From Chroococcidiopsis thermalis PCC 7203 (GTDB lineage Bacteria > Cyanobacteriota > Cyanobacteriia > Cyanobacteriales > Chroococcidiopsidaceae): DNA of 64,000 nt. Location: contig NC_019695.1 in assembly GCF_000317125.1 (NCBI RefSeq), forward strand, positions 3,956,336-4,020,335, in the 5' to 3' direction. Each line of letters begins with the position of its first letter. Positions within the stretch are counted from its first letter, which is position 1. The position numbers and the translations under genes are program-made. Of this stretch, positions 30,256 through 38,641 are shown one piece after another. A model generated the notes under the pieces. It did no database searches. It saw only the letters and a program-made list of their open reading frames with translations, and was not told where the DNA came from.

Positions 30256-31512
30256 ATGAAATTTAGCCAGAATACAACTATTAGCAGGTTGCGTTGGTGG
30301 CAACTGCCTGTTTTGCTCTCTTTTGTGTCTCAGTTACCTGTCAGCACCACTCAAGCCGCTCCGATTCAAGGGGAGTGTAAAGCTAATACTGATGCAGTTC
30401 CCAGAATTGCTCTCGTTTCGGCATTTTCTGGTGAGGCAGATCGATTTATTGATGAAATGCGTTTGAATGACGGTCAAAATAAATTCGATGGCTGTCTAAA
30501 TATTAACGGACATCGCTTTAGTAAGGGAAAATTGCGCGGTAAGAATGTCGTTGTCGTGCTGACTAATATTAGTATTGTCAACGCTACAATGGTGACGCAA
30601 TTGACGCTAGACAAATTTAACGTCTCGAAAGTAATTTTTAGCGGGATCGCAGGTGGAGTTGGTGGAGTTGGGGCAAACGATGACGACCCTAATACCCCGA
30701 ACGAGACACCCATCGGTTCGGTAACGATCCCCAAACGTTGGGGTTTCCCTCAAGAAACGTATTTCAATAATACGGCGGAAATCGTACCGTGTGCGTTCTC
30801 ACCTGGACTTCAGCTCAATCACGTCTTGCAAGACCCCTTAGAGGAAGCTAAGACTTGCAATTTTTTACTGGGACAAGCATCAGAACCAGGGCAAGCTAAC
30901 CCAGCAGGAATCTTTCAACCAGATGCGAAGAATGCTTTTTTACGCAATACAAATGTCAGTTCCGATCGCGCACCGCAATTTTATTTCAACCAAAACAACG
31001 AACAAATCATCCGTCAAGTTCCATTCCCAGGTGCGTCTGTTAACCCAGAGACAGATCAGGACTTAAAATTTTGGTTTACGGTTGATGAGACAATGTTTAA
31101 AACAGCAAGTCAGTTGGAAGTTAAGTTATTGGACTGTCCCCAACTCGACCAGGCGGGAAATTGCGCTACTACGCCGATCGATCCACCACCTCAACTGATC
31201 GTCGGTCAAAATGGGGTCGCCGGACCTACGTTTGTCGATAACGCCCAATATCGGAGATTTCTAGCGACAACTCTCAATTTTGACGAACAAGGCAACCGTA
31301 ACGCTGAAACGGATGTATTAGTTGTCGATATGGAAACCACTGCATCAGCAATGGTAGCCTATTCTAATAACGTCCCTTTTATTGCTGTCAGAAGCGTTTC
31401 CGATTTAGCGGGTGGTGGCGAAGAGGCAGCAGCAACCCAAATCGGCACATTTTTTGCGATCGCGGCGGAAAATCAAGCACGGGTTGTATTTGCTCTCCTC
31501 GAAAAGCTGTGA
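30256..31512 (+). CDS. Secreted nucleoside phosphorylase/nucleosidase-fold protein
   Basis: This 418-residue protein has a signal peptide (about 1-35, ending TQAAP) and then a PNP/MTAN-type fold. The opening is IALVSAFSGEADRF; VVVVLTNISIVNATMVTQ and IFSGIAGGVGG give the phosphate/ribose region. Late in the protein VVDMETTASAM holds the Met-Glu ribose-binding pair and AVRSVSDLAGG the catalytic Asp. Most family members are cytosolic, so an exported version suggests scavenging of extracellular nucleosides or a cell-wall role. A long insertion (about 140-300) is unlike MTAN. AGGAG lies upstream of the start. Confidence 0.75.
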   Translation: MKFSQNTTISRLRWWQLPVLLSFVSQLPVSTTQAAPIQGECKANTDAVPRIALVSAFSGEADRFIDEMRLNDGQNKFDGCLNINGHRFSKGKLRGKNVVVVLTNISIVNATMVTQLTLDKFNVSKVIFSGIAGGVGGVGANDDDPNTPNETPIGSVTIPKRWGFPQETYFNNTAEIVPCAFSPGLQLNHVLQDPLEEAKTCNFLLGQASEPGQANPAGIFQPDAKNAFLRNTNVSSDRAPQFYFNQNNEQIIRQVPFPGASVNPETDQDLKFWFTVDETMFKTASQLEVKLLDCPQLDQAGNCATTPIDPPPQLIVGQNGVAGPTFVDNAQYRRFLATTLNFDEQGNRNAETDVLVVDMETTASAMVAYSNNVPFIAVRSVSDLAGGGEEAAATQIGTFFAIAAENQARVVFALLEKL

Positions 31513-31609
31513 GAGATCGATTGGCAACAACCTCGTTTGATATGACAAATGGTAGCCAACGCAGTATATATTGACTTCGTGCTACCTGTAATATCGGAGG
31601 GTTCGATTT

Positions 31610-31798
31610 ATGTCTGCTCATGATGCTAATGCGCCTGCCCATCCTACAGACCCAACCATGTTGGATAAAGGATTGACTAAACGCGAATACATTGCCGCGA
31701 TCGCCCTAGCCGCAACTGATGCTAGTGCAACCGCCCAGGAACGAGCTAAGCAAGCTGTCGAACTGACAGATGCTCTGTTTAAGGCACTGCATGGTTAA
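31610..31798 (+). CDS. Small hypothetical protein
   Basis: This 62-residue protein has an Ala/Thr-rich, probably helical C-terminal half preceded by LTKREYIAAIALAA, a phrase also seen in small phage-like hypotheticals. A strong ribosome binding site (GGAGGG, 8 bp before the ATG) supports translation. The function is unknown. Confidence 0.5.
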   Translation: MSAHDANAPAHPTDPTMLDKGLTKREYIAAIALAATDASATAQERAKQAVELTDALFKALHG

Positions 31799-31920
31799 TT
31801 CGTAATTCATAATTCGTAATTCGTAATTATTTCTTCAATTGCGAATTGCGAAAAATTTAGCTGTCAATTAAGGACGAGCTGCTTTATTTTTGGCAGGTTT
31901 GATTTTATAATGGTCTTACT

Positions 31921-31969
31921 ATAATGGAAATATTTGCGCTTTTAAAAAAATTAAAAATATTTCCATTAT
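31921..31969. repeat. Perfect 15-bp inverted repeat, AT-rich
   Basis: ATAATGGAAATATTT (31921-31935) is matched by its exact complement at 31955-31969, with a 19-nt A/T-rich loop. An extra TATAATGG copy lies just left of it. It is about 100 bp upstream of the gene at 32072. It could be a hairpin, an operator or a small element remnant. Confidence 0.6.
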
Positions 31970-32071
31970 GAAGTAAATAGTATCAAAAGCGTCGTGTAAA
32001 AGCAAGTGACCTGCCTTCCAATCTCAGAAATTTTTATAATTAATTAAGAGTAATAGCAATCGAGAAAAACG

Positions 32072-32482
32072 ATGGAACGTGGTTTGATTTGGTTGCCACT
32101 GCTAGGATTATTTTTTTGGTTAGCTTGGCAGGGACGAAACGAATTTCAAAAAGTAGAAGCCTACCAAAATTGGGCAAAACAATTTGAAAAGTCAAAATAC
32201 GATATTTATGCGGTTTTGGGGCAGAATGGGAACGAATTAACTTGGGGAAAACCAACACGCACGGGACCCATTGACCTGAAAACTTTTTCTTTAGATCGGG
32301 TACAAGAAATTCACTTACTAGTAGAGGAAAAACCAGTAGCGTTGGAGACACCACCAAATAAAGGGAAAGCGATCGCGCTAGAATTTATCATGCAAGATTC
32401 ACAAGATACCGTGCGAATTCCCTTTACAGAGATCCCGATTGCTGTAGAGTGGGGTAAATATTTACTTAAAAAGAAGAATTAA
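32072..32482 (+). CDS. Hypothetical protein with N-terminal membrane anchor
   Basis: This 136-residue protein starts with a hydrophobic segment (about 5-20, LIWLPLLGLFFWLAW) and continues with a soluble domain of alternating strands (DIYAVLGQNG, VQEIHLLVEEKPV, KAIALEFIMQDSQDTVRIPF). I do not recognise the family. It converges on the HEAT-repeat gene and overlaps it by 17 bp. Confidence 0.55.
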   Translation: MERGLIWLPLLGLFFWLAWQGRNEFQKVEAYQNWAKQFEKSKYDIYAVLGQNGNELTWGKPTRTGPIDLKTFSLDRVQEIHLLVEEKPVALETPPNKGKAIALEFIMQDSQDTVRIPFTEIPIAVEWGKYLLKKKN

Positions 32483-33860
32483 GATCCCATTCTCGCAAAG
32501 CGATCGCCACTCCCTGTTGTAGTTGCGGTGAAATGTTAGCATCAGCAGCAAGTTGAGTTAACTGCTGATAGGCAGCAGTAGAATTTAACTGTTTGAGAGC
32601 AGCGATCGCGTGCAATTTGACGGCAAGATCTGAGTCTGCTAGTAATTGAATGAGCGATGGAATTGCTTGCATTTCACCCAATTGACCTAAAGACAAAGCG
32701 ATCGCTTGCTTGAGTTTGGCGTGTTGTACTGCTAAGCGATTGGTACGCAGCAATTCGAGTAAAATCTCTACTGCTTGTGGCTTTAAACTTAACTGTTCGA
32801 CTCGTCCTAAAGCATTAATTGTTTCTTGCCAAATTGCGATTGAAGTTATTTGCTCGAAAACTTGCCGTAAATATTCCAGACTAGCTGAGGTTGCAATTCT
32901 GCCCAGAGCTAAGACAATTTCTATCTGTAAAGCGCTCGGCGTATGGGGAGACTGCAAGACTCGGAACAAACCTGTTGCAGCTCGATCCGTTCCCAATCTA
33001 CCCAAACCGTTTGCAGCAGCTAGACAAACATCTATGCTGAAGTCATGCAATCTCAGCAGCAAGAGATCGACTAAATTCAATTCTTCACGTAAATCGGGGC
33101 GAAAACTCAAGCCAGTAACGGCTTCTTTTCTCACTTTTGCCCCCAAATCGCTTAAAGCTTCAATTAAAACGGGCGGAATTTTAGGATCGTGAAAGCTACT
33201 CAAAGCTTCGATCGCGATCGCTCTAATTTCCACATCTGAGTCTCGAACAACGCTGAGTAGAGGCTCGATTGTTTCTTTAGTACGAATATAGGCAAGCGAT
33301 CGCGTAGCTAGCGCTCTGGTATTCTCTCGCTCTAACAACTTTGTAATTGCAGATACAGCATTCGAGCCAATTTCTGCCAAAGCTGCGGCTGCTATTCCCT
33401 GTTCTTCTGGATTTGCTGATGTTTGCAACAACTCTACCAAAGCGGCGATCGCTTCTGGATCGTCAAAAGTCCCCAAACTCCGCACGGCAAACCAGCGCAA
33501 TTCTTCATCCGCATCTTCATCTGCCAAAATCTCCAATAAAGATGCGATCGCCTCTCGTCCGAATTTAGGCAGTAACTTTGCCACATCCCACCGTTGATGA
33601 AAATCTCCCCACGTCAAAATATCGATTGCCCATGTGAGGGGAGACGGTAGGGGCGCACTGCTGTGCGCCCGTACAGAGGAGTCGGGAGTCGGCGAGAAGA
33701 GAGCTGAGGAAGCTGAGGGAGAAAATGGAGTTCCGAATTCCGCATTCCGAATTCCGAATTCTGAGATGAGTTGCTGAAGGCATTGGAGTAGCAACGCCCA
33801 GTTAGAAGCAGCGTGGGCGAGTTGTGCCTGTTCTAACAAATTAGCAGTTTGTAAATTCAC
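32466..33860 (-). CDS. HEAT-repeat protein with repeat-derived in-frame insert
   Basis: This 464-residue protein is built of about a dozen HEAT/PBS-lyase-type helical pairs (for example LRWFAVRSLGTFDDPEAI and VKLHAIAALKQLNS). Such proteins act as binding scaffolds or, in cyanobacteria, in phycobilin attachment; the repeats alone do not tell which. Residues about 31-77 are different: Ser/Pro-rich, with IRNAEFGTPFSP and SSVRAHSSAPLP. They are encoded by interspersed repeats (33646-33674 palindrome, then CATTCCGAATTCCGAATTC units) that keep the frame open. Confidence 0.85.
   Translation of the reverse strand: MNLQTANLLEQAQLAHAASNWALLLQCLQQLISEFGIRNAEFGTPFSPSASSALFSPTPDSSVRAHSSAPLPSPLTWAIDILTWGDFHQRWDVAKLLPKFGREAIASLLEILADEDADEELRWFAVRSLGTFDDPEAIAALVELLQTSANPEEQGIAAAALAEIGSNAVSAITKLLERENTRALATRSLAYIRTKETIEPLLSVVRDSDVEIRAIAIEALSSFHDPKIPPVLIEALSDLGAKVRKEAVTGLSFRPDLREELNLVDLLLLRLHDFSIDVCLAAANGLGRLGTDRAATGLFRVLQSPHTPSALQIEIVLALGRIATSASLEYLRQVFEQITSIAIWQETINALGRVEQLSLKPQAVEILLELLRTNRLAVQHAKLKQAIALSLGQLGEMQAIPSLIQLLADSDLAVKLHAIAALKQLNSTAAYQQLTQLAADANISPQLQQGVAIALREWDLNSSF
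33646..33674. repeat. Palindromic repeat inside the HEAT-repeat gene
   Basis: GGTAGGGGCGCAC...GTGCGCCCGTACAG, followed by GAGTCGGGAGTC. This is the same unit as at 30048-30075 and 35207-35236. It encodes part of the unusual linker at residues about 62-72 of the HEAT protein. Confidence 0.85.
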
Positions 33861-34093
33861 GGTTAAATTACTGCGATTTGAATTAGATGATTATCAGGGA
33901 GCAGGGAAGAGAGCTGAGGGAGCAACTACCAATTACCAATTACCAATTTCCCACACCCCGTTCGCCGATCGCTGACAACTGATAACTGATTTCAGTCTGC
34001 CCTAATTGAGACATGCTACATCCGTCTTTGTACCGAGTTTCATGTCATATCTGCATAGGAATGATGCAAAAAGTTCAATAAAAGCAATGATTT

Positions 34094-34135
34094 GTTACTT
34101 AAGTTACGAATTGGTAGGAAAAATCCGCGTAATTT
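34094..34135 (+). promoter_or_regulatory. NtcA-type promoter of the nirA operon
   Basis: GTT-N8-TAC (34094-34107; one mismatch to GTA-N8-TAC) is followed after exactly 22 bp by TAATTT (34130-34135), which fits the -10 pattern TAN3T. This is the class II layout of nitrogen-control promoters activated by NtcA in response to 2-oxoglutarate. Transcription from here would give a leader of about 415 nt before nirA. The nearby TGCA...TGCA pair at about 34054-34070 might be a nitrite-regulator site, but its 9-bp spacing differs from the known 5 bp. Confidence 0.7.
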
Positions 34136-34558
34136 AGTTTCTAGCAAGCAAGCAACGCAAGTCGGCACTGGATCGAACTGCGATCCATCAAACTATATAT
34201 TCAGACTGCAAAGACTGGGGTTGTTGCTCAAATTCGGAGGGTTAATCGTACAGAAGGCGATCGCAAAGTATCGAATGTATCAAAAATACAGGGATGACTT
34301 TTCATATGATGCCATTTTAAAGCCATTTTAAAATAACTGCGTGGTGTCTTGTCTGATTCCAACCTCAAACGAAAAGAAGGTGCGTCGCGAACGCCCATCA
34401 TACCGATGAAAAGAAGATTTTGCCAAGGAAGACAACGGACAGCAGGTTGTAACAAAATCTAACAGATGACAGAAACTTAGAACTAGCGGAATTTTTGATT
34501 TTTTCAACATAAGTGCTGGTAGTGGCACGGAAATAGCAGATAACAGGAATAAAGCCAT

Positions 34559-36175
34559 ATGACGGACGCAGCAACCTCCAAGGCAAGTCTGAATAAATTT
34601 GAAAAATTTAAGGCAGAGAAAGATGGTCTTGCGGTTAAAGCAGAGATCGAGCAATTTGCCTCTATTGGTTGGGAAGCAATGGATGAAACAGATCGCGACC
34701 ATCGCCTTAAGTGGCTAGGCGTGTTCTTTCGTCCAGTCACTCCAGGTAAATTCATGATGCGGCTGCGGATGCCTAATGGCATTATCACCACCCATCAGAT
34801 GCGAGTCCTGGGTGAAGTCCTGCAACGCTATGGCGATGACGGTAGCGCAGACATCACTACCAGACAGAATATTCAGCTGCGGGGCATTCGGATTGAAGAC
34901 TTGCCAGAGATCTTTCAAAAGTTTGCTGCTGTGGGATTAACCAGCATCCAATCGGGGATGGATAACGTCCGTAACATTACTGGCGATCCGCTAGCAGGAC
35001 TCGATACCGAAGAGTTATTTGACACGCGAGACTTAGTGCATCAAGTGCAAGACGCAATCACCAATTACGGTGAAGGAAACCCAGAATTCACCAACCTACC
35101 GCGAAAATTTAATATTGCCATTACTGGTGGTCGCGATAACTCCGTCCATGCAGAGATCAACGATCTTGCTTTTGTTCCGGCGTTTAAGGGCGGGAGTCGG
35201 GAGTCGGTAGGGGCGCACGGCTGTGCGCCCGTACAGGAGAGTCAGGAAAAAGAATTTGGTTTTAATATCCTAGTTGGTGGTTTCTTTTCTGCTAAACGTT
35301 GCGAGGCGGCGGTTCCTTTAGATGCTTGGGTAGCACCAGAAGATGTAGTTGCTGTATGCAAAGCAGTTTTGGAAGTTTATCGAGATAATGGACTGCGAGC
35401 CAATCGACAAAAAGCTCGCTTGATGTGGTTGATTGACGAGTGGGGGATGGAAAAATTCCGTCTAGCTGTAGAAACCCGAATGGGTAAATCTTTGCGATCG
35501 GCAGCTGCTAAAGACGAAATTGACTGGGAAAAACGCGACCACATTGGCGTCTACCCTCAAAAACAGCCAGGACTAAACTACATCGGCTTACACGTTCCTG
35601 TCGGACGGCTCTACGCTCAAGATATGTTTGAAGTAGCGCGGTTGGCAGAAGTTTATGGTAGTGGTGAGATTCGCCTGACTGTAGAACAAAACATAATTAT
35701 TCCCAACATTCCCGATTCGCGTCTCGGAACCTTCCTGGCGGAACCACTCTTACAACGCTTCTCCATAGAACCCGAAACGCTAACCCGAGGACTCGTATCA
35801 TGTACGGGCGCTCAGTTCTGTAACTTTGCCTTGATTGAAACCAAAAATCGAGCGCTGGCAACAATTAAGGCGCTAGAGGCAGAACTAAGATTTACTCAAC
35901 CAGTCCGCATTCACTGGACGGGATGCCCTAACTCCTGCGGACAACCCCAGGTAGCGGACATTGGACTGATGGGAACCAAAGTCCGTAAAGATGGCAAAGC
36001 TGTAGAAGGTGTTGATATCTACATGGGTGGCAAAGTCGGCAAGGATGCTCATTTAGGTAGCTGCATCACGAAGGGAATTCCCTGCGATGATTTGCAGCCA
36101 GTATTGCGCAATTTACTCGTCGAGCATTTCGGCGCTAGACCGAGGCAAGAAGTTGCAATAGGGGCTAGAGGCTAG
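34559..36175 (+). CDS. nirA: Ferredoxin-nitrite reductase
   Basis: NirA reduces nitrite to ammonium with six electrons from ferredoxin, using siroheme and a 4Fe-4S cluster. The cluster ligands are visible as C415-x5-C421 (SCTGAQFC) and C456-x3-C460 (GCPNSCGQ). Other family blocks are FMMRLRMPNGI, TTRQNIQLRGI and NIAITGGRDNSVHAEINDLAFVPAF. At residues about 211-230 the protein contains an extra segment (SRESVGAHGCAPVQ and flanks) encoded by an interspersed palindromic repeat; the frame is kept. At 538 residues it is longer than most cyanobacterial NirA, consistent with this insert. It is the first gene of the nir-nrt operon. Confidence 0.95.
   Translation: MTDAATSKASLNKFEKFKAEKDGLAVKAEIEQFASIGWEAMDETDRDHRLKWLGVFFRPVTPGKFMMRLRMPNGIITTHQMRVLGEVLQRYGDDGSADITTRQNIQLRGIRIEDLPEIFQKFAAVGLTSIQSGMDNVRNITGDPLAGLDTEELFDTRDLVHQVQDAITNYGEGNPEFTNLPRKFNIAITGGRDNSVHAEINDLAFVPAFKGGSRESVGAHGCAPVQESQEKEFGFNILVGGFFSAKRCEAAVPLDAWVAPEDVVAVCKAVLEVYRDNGLRANRQKARLMWLIDEWGMEKFRLAVETRMGKSLRSAAAKDEIDWEKRDHIGVYPQKQPGLNYIGLHVPVGRLYAQDMFEVARLAEVYGSGEIRLTVEQNIIIPNIPDSRLGTFLAEPLLQRFSIEPETLTRGLVSCTGAQFCNFALIETKNRALATIKALEAELRFTQPVRIHWTGCPNSCGQPQVADIGLMGTKVRKDGKAVEGVDIYMGGKVGKDAHLGSCITKGIPCDDLQPVLRNLLVEHFGARPRQEVAIGARG
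35192..35245. repeat. Interspersed repeat inserted in frame within nirA
   Basis: GGGAGTCGGGAGTC is followed by GTAGGGGCGCAC...GTGCGCCCGTACAG (35207-35236) and GAGAGTC. The unit equals the intergenic copies at 30048-30075 and 50157-50185. Normal NirA sequence resumes directly after it (FGFNILVGGFFSAKRC). Confidence 0.85.
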
Positions 36176-36254
36176 GGAAAGAAGTCAAAAGTCAAAATCT
36201 ACCTCTCGCCAATTACCAATTACCAATTACTCATTACCAATTACCACTTCAAGA

Positions 36255-37589
36255 ATGACCAAGTTTACAAGACGGCAATTCATCATTACCACAAGTGCAG
36301 CAGCGGCAGGTTCAGCTTTAGTTCACGGCTGTAGTTCAAGCAACACGGCAAGTAACAATACCTCTACTACGAATACTAGTTCGACAGCTAATGTTAGTCC
36401 CGTTGCCGACGCTCCCAAAGTGGAGACGACTACAGCAAGGTTAGGCTTTATCGCCCTGACTGATTCTGCACCCTTGATTATTGCTGCGGAAAAGGGGCTT
36501 TTTGCCAAGTACGGCATGACTGATGTGAAGGTGGAAAAGCAAGCCTCTTGGCCCGTCACCCGCGATAATTTAACACTAGGTTCTGGTGGTGGTGGGATTG
36601 ATGGGGCACATATCCTTACGCCAATGCCTTACCTAATGAGCTTGGGAACGATTACTGAGGGTAAAAAGGTTCCCATGTACATTCTGGCAAGGTTGAATAC
36701 CAACGGTCAGGCAATTTCTGTTGCTGAAACTTACAAGGAGTTAAAGGTAGCTAAGGAAAGCACGCCACTCAAGGAAGCTTTCGCTAAATCTAAAGCTGCT
36801 GGCAAAGATCTCAAGGTAGCCATGACCTTTCCTGGCGGGACACACGACTTATGGATTCGTTACTGGCTAGCGGCTGGTGGCATTAATCCTGACTCTGATG
36901 TTTCGGTCGTCCCCGTTCCACCACCGCAAATGGTCGCCAACATGAAAGTGGGCAACATGGAAGCTTTCTGTGTCGGAGAACCTTGGAATGCTCAACTCGT
37001 GAACCAAAAGCGGGGTTATACAGCTTTGGTAACTGGAGAGTTGTGGAACGACCACCCAGAAAAAGCTTTTGCAATGCGGGCTGACTGGGTAGATAAGAAC
37101 CCCAATGCGGCGAAAGCATTATTGATGGCAGTACAAGAAGCCCAACAATGGTGTGAAAAAGCAGAAAACAAAGAGGAGATGGTGAATATCGTTTCCCAGC
37201 AGAAGTGGTTTAGAGTCCCAGCTAAAGATATTATCGAGCGAGCTAAAGGCAACATTGACTACGGCGACGGTCGTACAGAAGAAAACTTCGCCTACAAAAT
37301 GAAGTTCTGGGCGAACAATGCTTCTTATCCATATAAGAGTCACGATCTGTGGTTTTTGACGGAAAACATTCGCTGGGGTTATATTCCGGCAAATACCGAC
37401 ACGAAGAAACTCGTAGACCAGGTAAATCGCGAAGATCTATGGAAAGAAGCTGCTAAAGCAATTGGCGTACCAGATGCAGAAATTCCTAAGAGTTCTTCCC
37501 GTGGTGTGGAAACTTTCTTTGATGGAGTCAAATTCGATCCGGCAAATCCCGAAGCTTATTTGAAGAGTCTAAAGATTAAGAAAGCTTGA
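36255..37589 (+). CDS. nrtA: Nitrate/nitrite-binding lipoprotein of ABC transporter
   Basis: NrtA captures nitrate or nitrite outside the inner membrane and delivers it to NrtB. The 444-residue protein has a twin-arginine-like start (TRRQF, R6-R7), a lipobox VHGC with C26, and a Ser/Thr/Asn-rich tether. The NrtA/CynA-type solute-binding domain follows (LGFIALTDSAPLIIAAEKGLFAKYG, MTFPGGTHDLWIRYWLAAGGI, FCVGEPWNAQLV). Its homologue is repeated in the C-terminal half of NrtC. The location between nirA and nrtB supports nitrate over cyanate or bicarbonate as substrate. Confidence 0.93.
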   Translation: MTKFTRRQFIITTSAAAAGSALVHGCSSSNTASNNTSTTNTSSTANVSPVADAPKVETTTARLGFIALTDSAPLIIAAEKGLFAKYGMTDVKVEKQASWPVTRDNLTLGSGGGGIDGAHILTPMPYLMSLGTITEGKKVPMYILARLNTNGQAISVAETYKELKVAKESTPLKEAFAKSKAAGKDLKVAMTFPGGTHDLWIRYWLAAGGINPDSDVSVVPVPPPQMVANMKVGNMEAFCVGEPWNAQLVNQKRGYTALVTGELWNDHPEKAFAMRADWVDKNPNAAKALLMAVQEAQQWCEKAENKEEMVNIVSQQKWFRVPAKDIIERAKGNIDYGDGRTEENFAYKMKFWANNASYPYKSHDLWFLTENIRWGYIPANTDTKKLVDQVNREDLWKEAAKAIGVPDAEIPKSSSRGVETFFDGVKFDPANPEAYLKSLKIKKA

Positions 37590-37695
37590 TGATGGGCTAG
37601 GGAAAAAAGAACTCCTGTAGAGAGGTTAAATGTAACGTCTCTACAATTCCCGACTCCCGCAATTCTTTATATAAACGTAGAAGCATAGGAGGAGC

Positions 37696-38526
37696 ATGAC
37701 TGCAACGCTAGATCGTTCGAGAAAAAGTTTACAGCAAAAAGCGATCGCCAAGTTTATTGCTAAAAAAGTGATTCCACCGATCGTGGCGATCGCCATTTTT
37801 GCATTGATTTGGCAGTTACTTACAATGAGTGGGATTCTTGCTTTGCCTTCACCGATCGAGGTCATTCAAGAAACATGGGACCCTTACATCATCAATCCCT
37901 TTTTTGATAATGGCGGGACAGATAAGGGATTAGCATTACAAATTCTGGCTAGTTTGGGACGGGTCGCAATCGGTTTTTCCCTCTCAGCTATTGTCGGAAT
38001 TACTCTGGGAATTCTAATTGGCTCGAATGAATTTGTTTACAACGCTGTAGACCCGATTTTTCAAGTTCTTAGAACCGTTCCACCTTTGGCATGGTTGCCC
38101 TTATCGTTAGCAGCATTACAACAATCCAATCCCTCCGCAATTTTTGTAATTTTCATTACAGCAATTTGGCCCATCATCATCAACACAACAGTGGGCGTAC
38201 AACAACTGCCTCAAGATTATCGCAACGTCGCTAGAGTTCTCAAACTCAGAGGAAAAAAATATTTCTTTAAAATTCTGTTTCCCGCCACCGTGCCTTACAT
38301 TTTTACAGGTTTGAGAATCGGGATCGGTTTATCTTGGTTAGCAATTGTTGCCGCAGAAATGTTAGTTGGTGGAGTCGGCATCGGCTTTTTTATCTGGGAT
38401 GCTTATAACAGCTCTTTATTAAGTCAAATCATCATCGCACTGATTTATGTCGGTGTCGTCGGTCTGCTATTAGACAGAATCGTTGCTTTCATTGCTAGTA
38501 AAGTCGTTCCAGAAGAACAGCGATAG
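37696..38526 (+). CDS. nrtB: Nitrate ABC transporter permease
   Basis: This 276-residue inner-membrane permease of the nitrate/sulfonate/taurine class has about six transmembrane helices. The ATPase-contacting EAA-like loop reads ARVLKLRGKKYFFKILFPATVPYIFTGLRIGIG (about 178-210). It pairs with NrtC and NrtD. The 106-bp gap to nrtA contains a GTAGAGA/TCTCTAC palindromic repeat (about 37617-37644), so the operon is not tightly packed. Confidence 0.93.
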   Translation: MTATLDRSRKSLQQKAIAKFIAKKVIPPIVAIAIFALIWQLLTMSGILALPSPIEVIQETWDPYIINPFFDNGGTDKGLALQILASLGRVAIGFSLSAIVGITLGILIGSNEFVYNAVDPIFQVLRTVPPLAWLPLSLAALQQSNPSAIFVIFITAIWPIIINTTVGVQQLPQDYRNVARVLKLRGKKYFFKILFPATVPYIFTGLRIGIGLSWLAIVAAEMLVGGVGIGFFIWDAYNSSLLSQIIIALIYVGVVGLLLDRIVAFIASKVVPEEQR

Positions 38527-38641
38527 GGGCAGAAACAGTGACCAGTTTAACAGTGACCAGTGACCGCTACTGACAAACCCTGGTAGCTAGTGACTGACTC
38601 ACTACTCCCTACTTCCTACTCCCTACTCCCTAAAAATCACC

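Noticed and set aside
32040-32357. Minus-strand open frame opposite the hypothetical gene at 32072
   Set aside because: It is the shadow of the plus-strand gene, which has a plausible membrane anchor and strand pattern; the minus translation has no coherent features.
34054-34070. NtcB-type site (TGCA-N5-TGCA) upstream of nirA
   Set aside because: The two TGCA copies are 9 bp apart, not 5, so the known pattern is not met.
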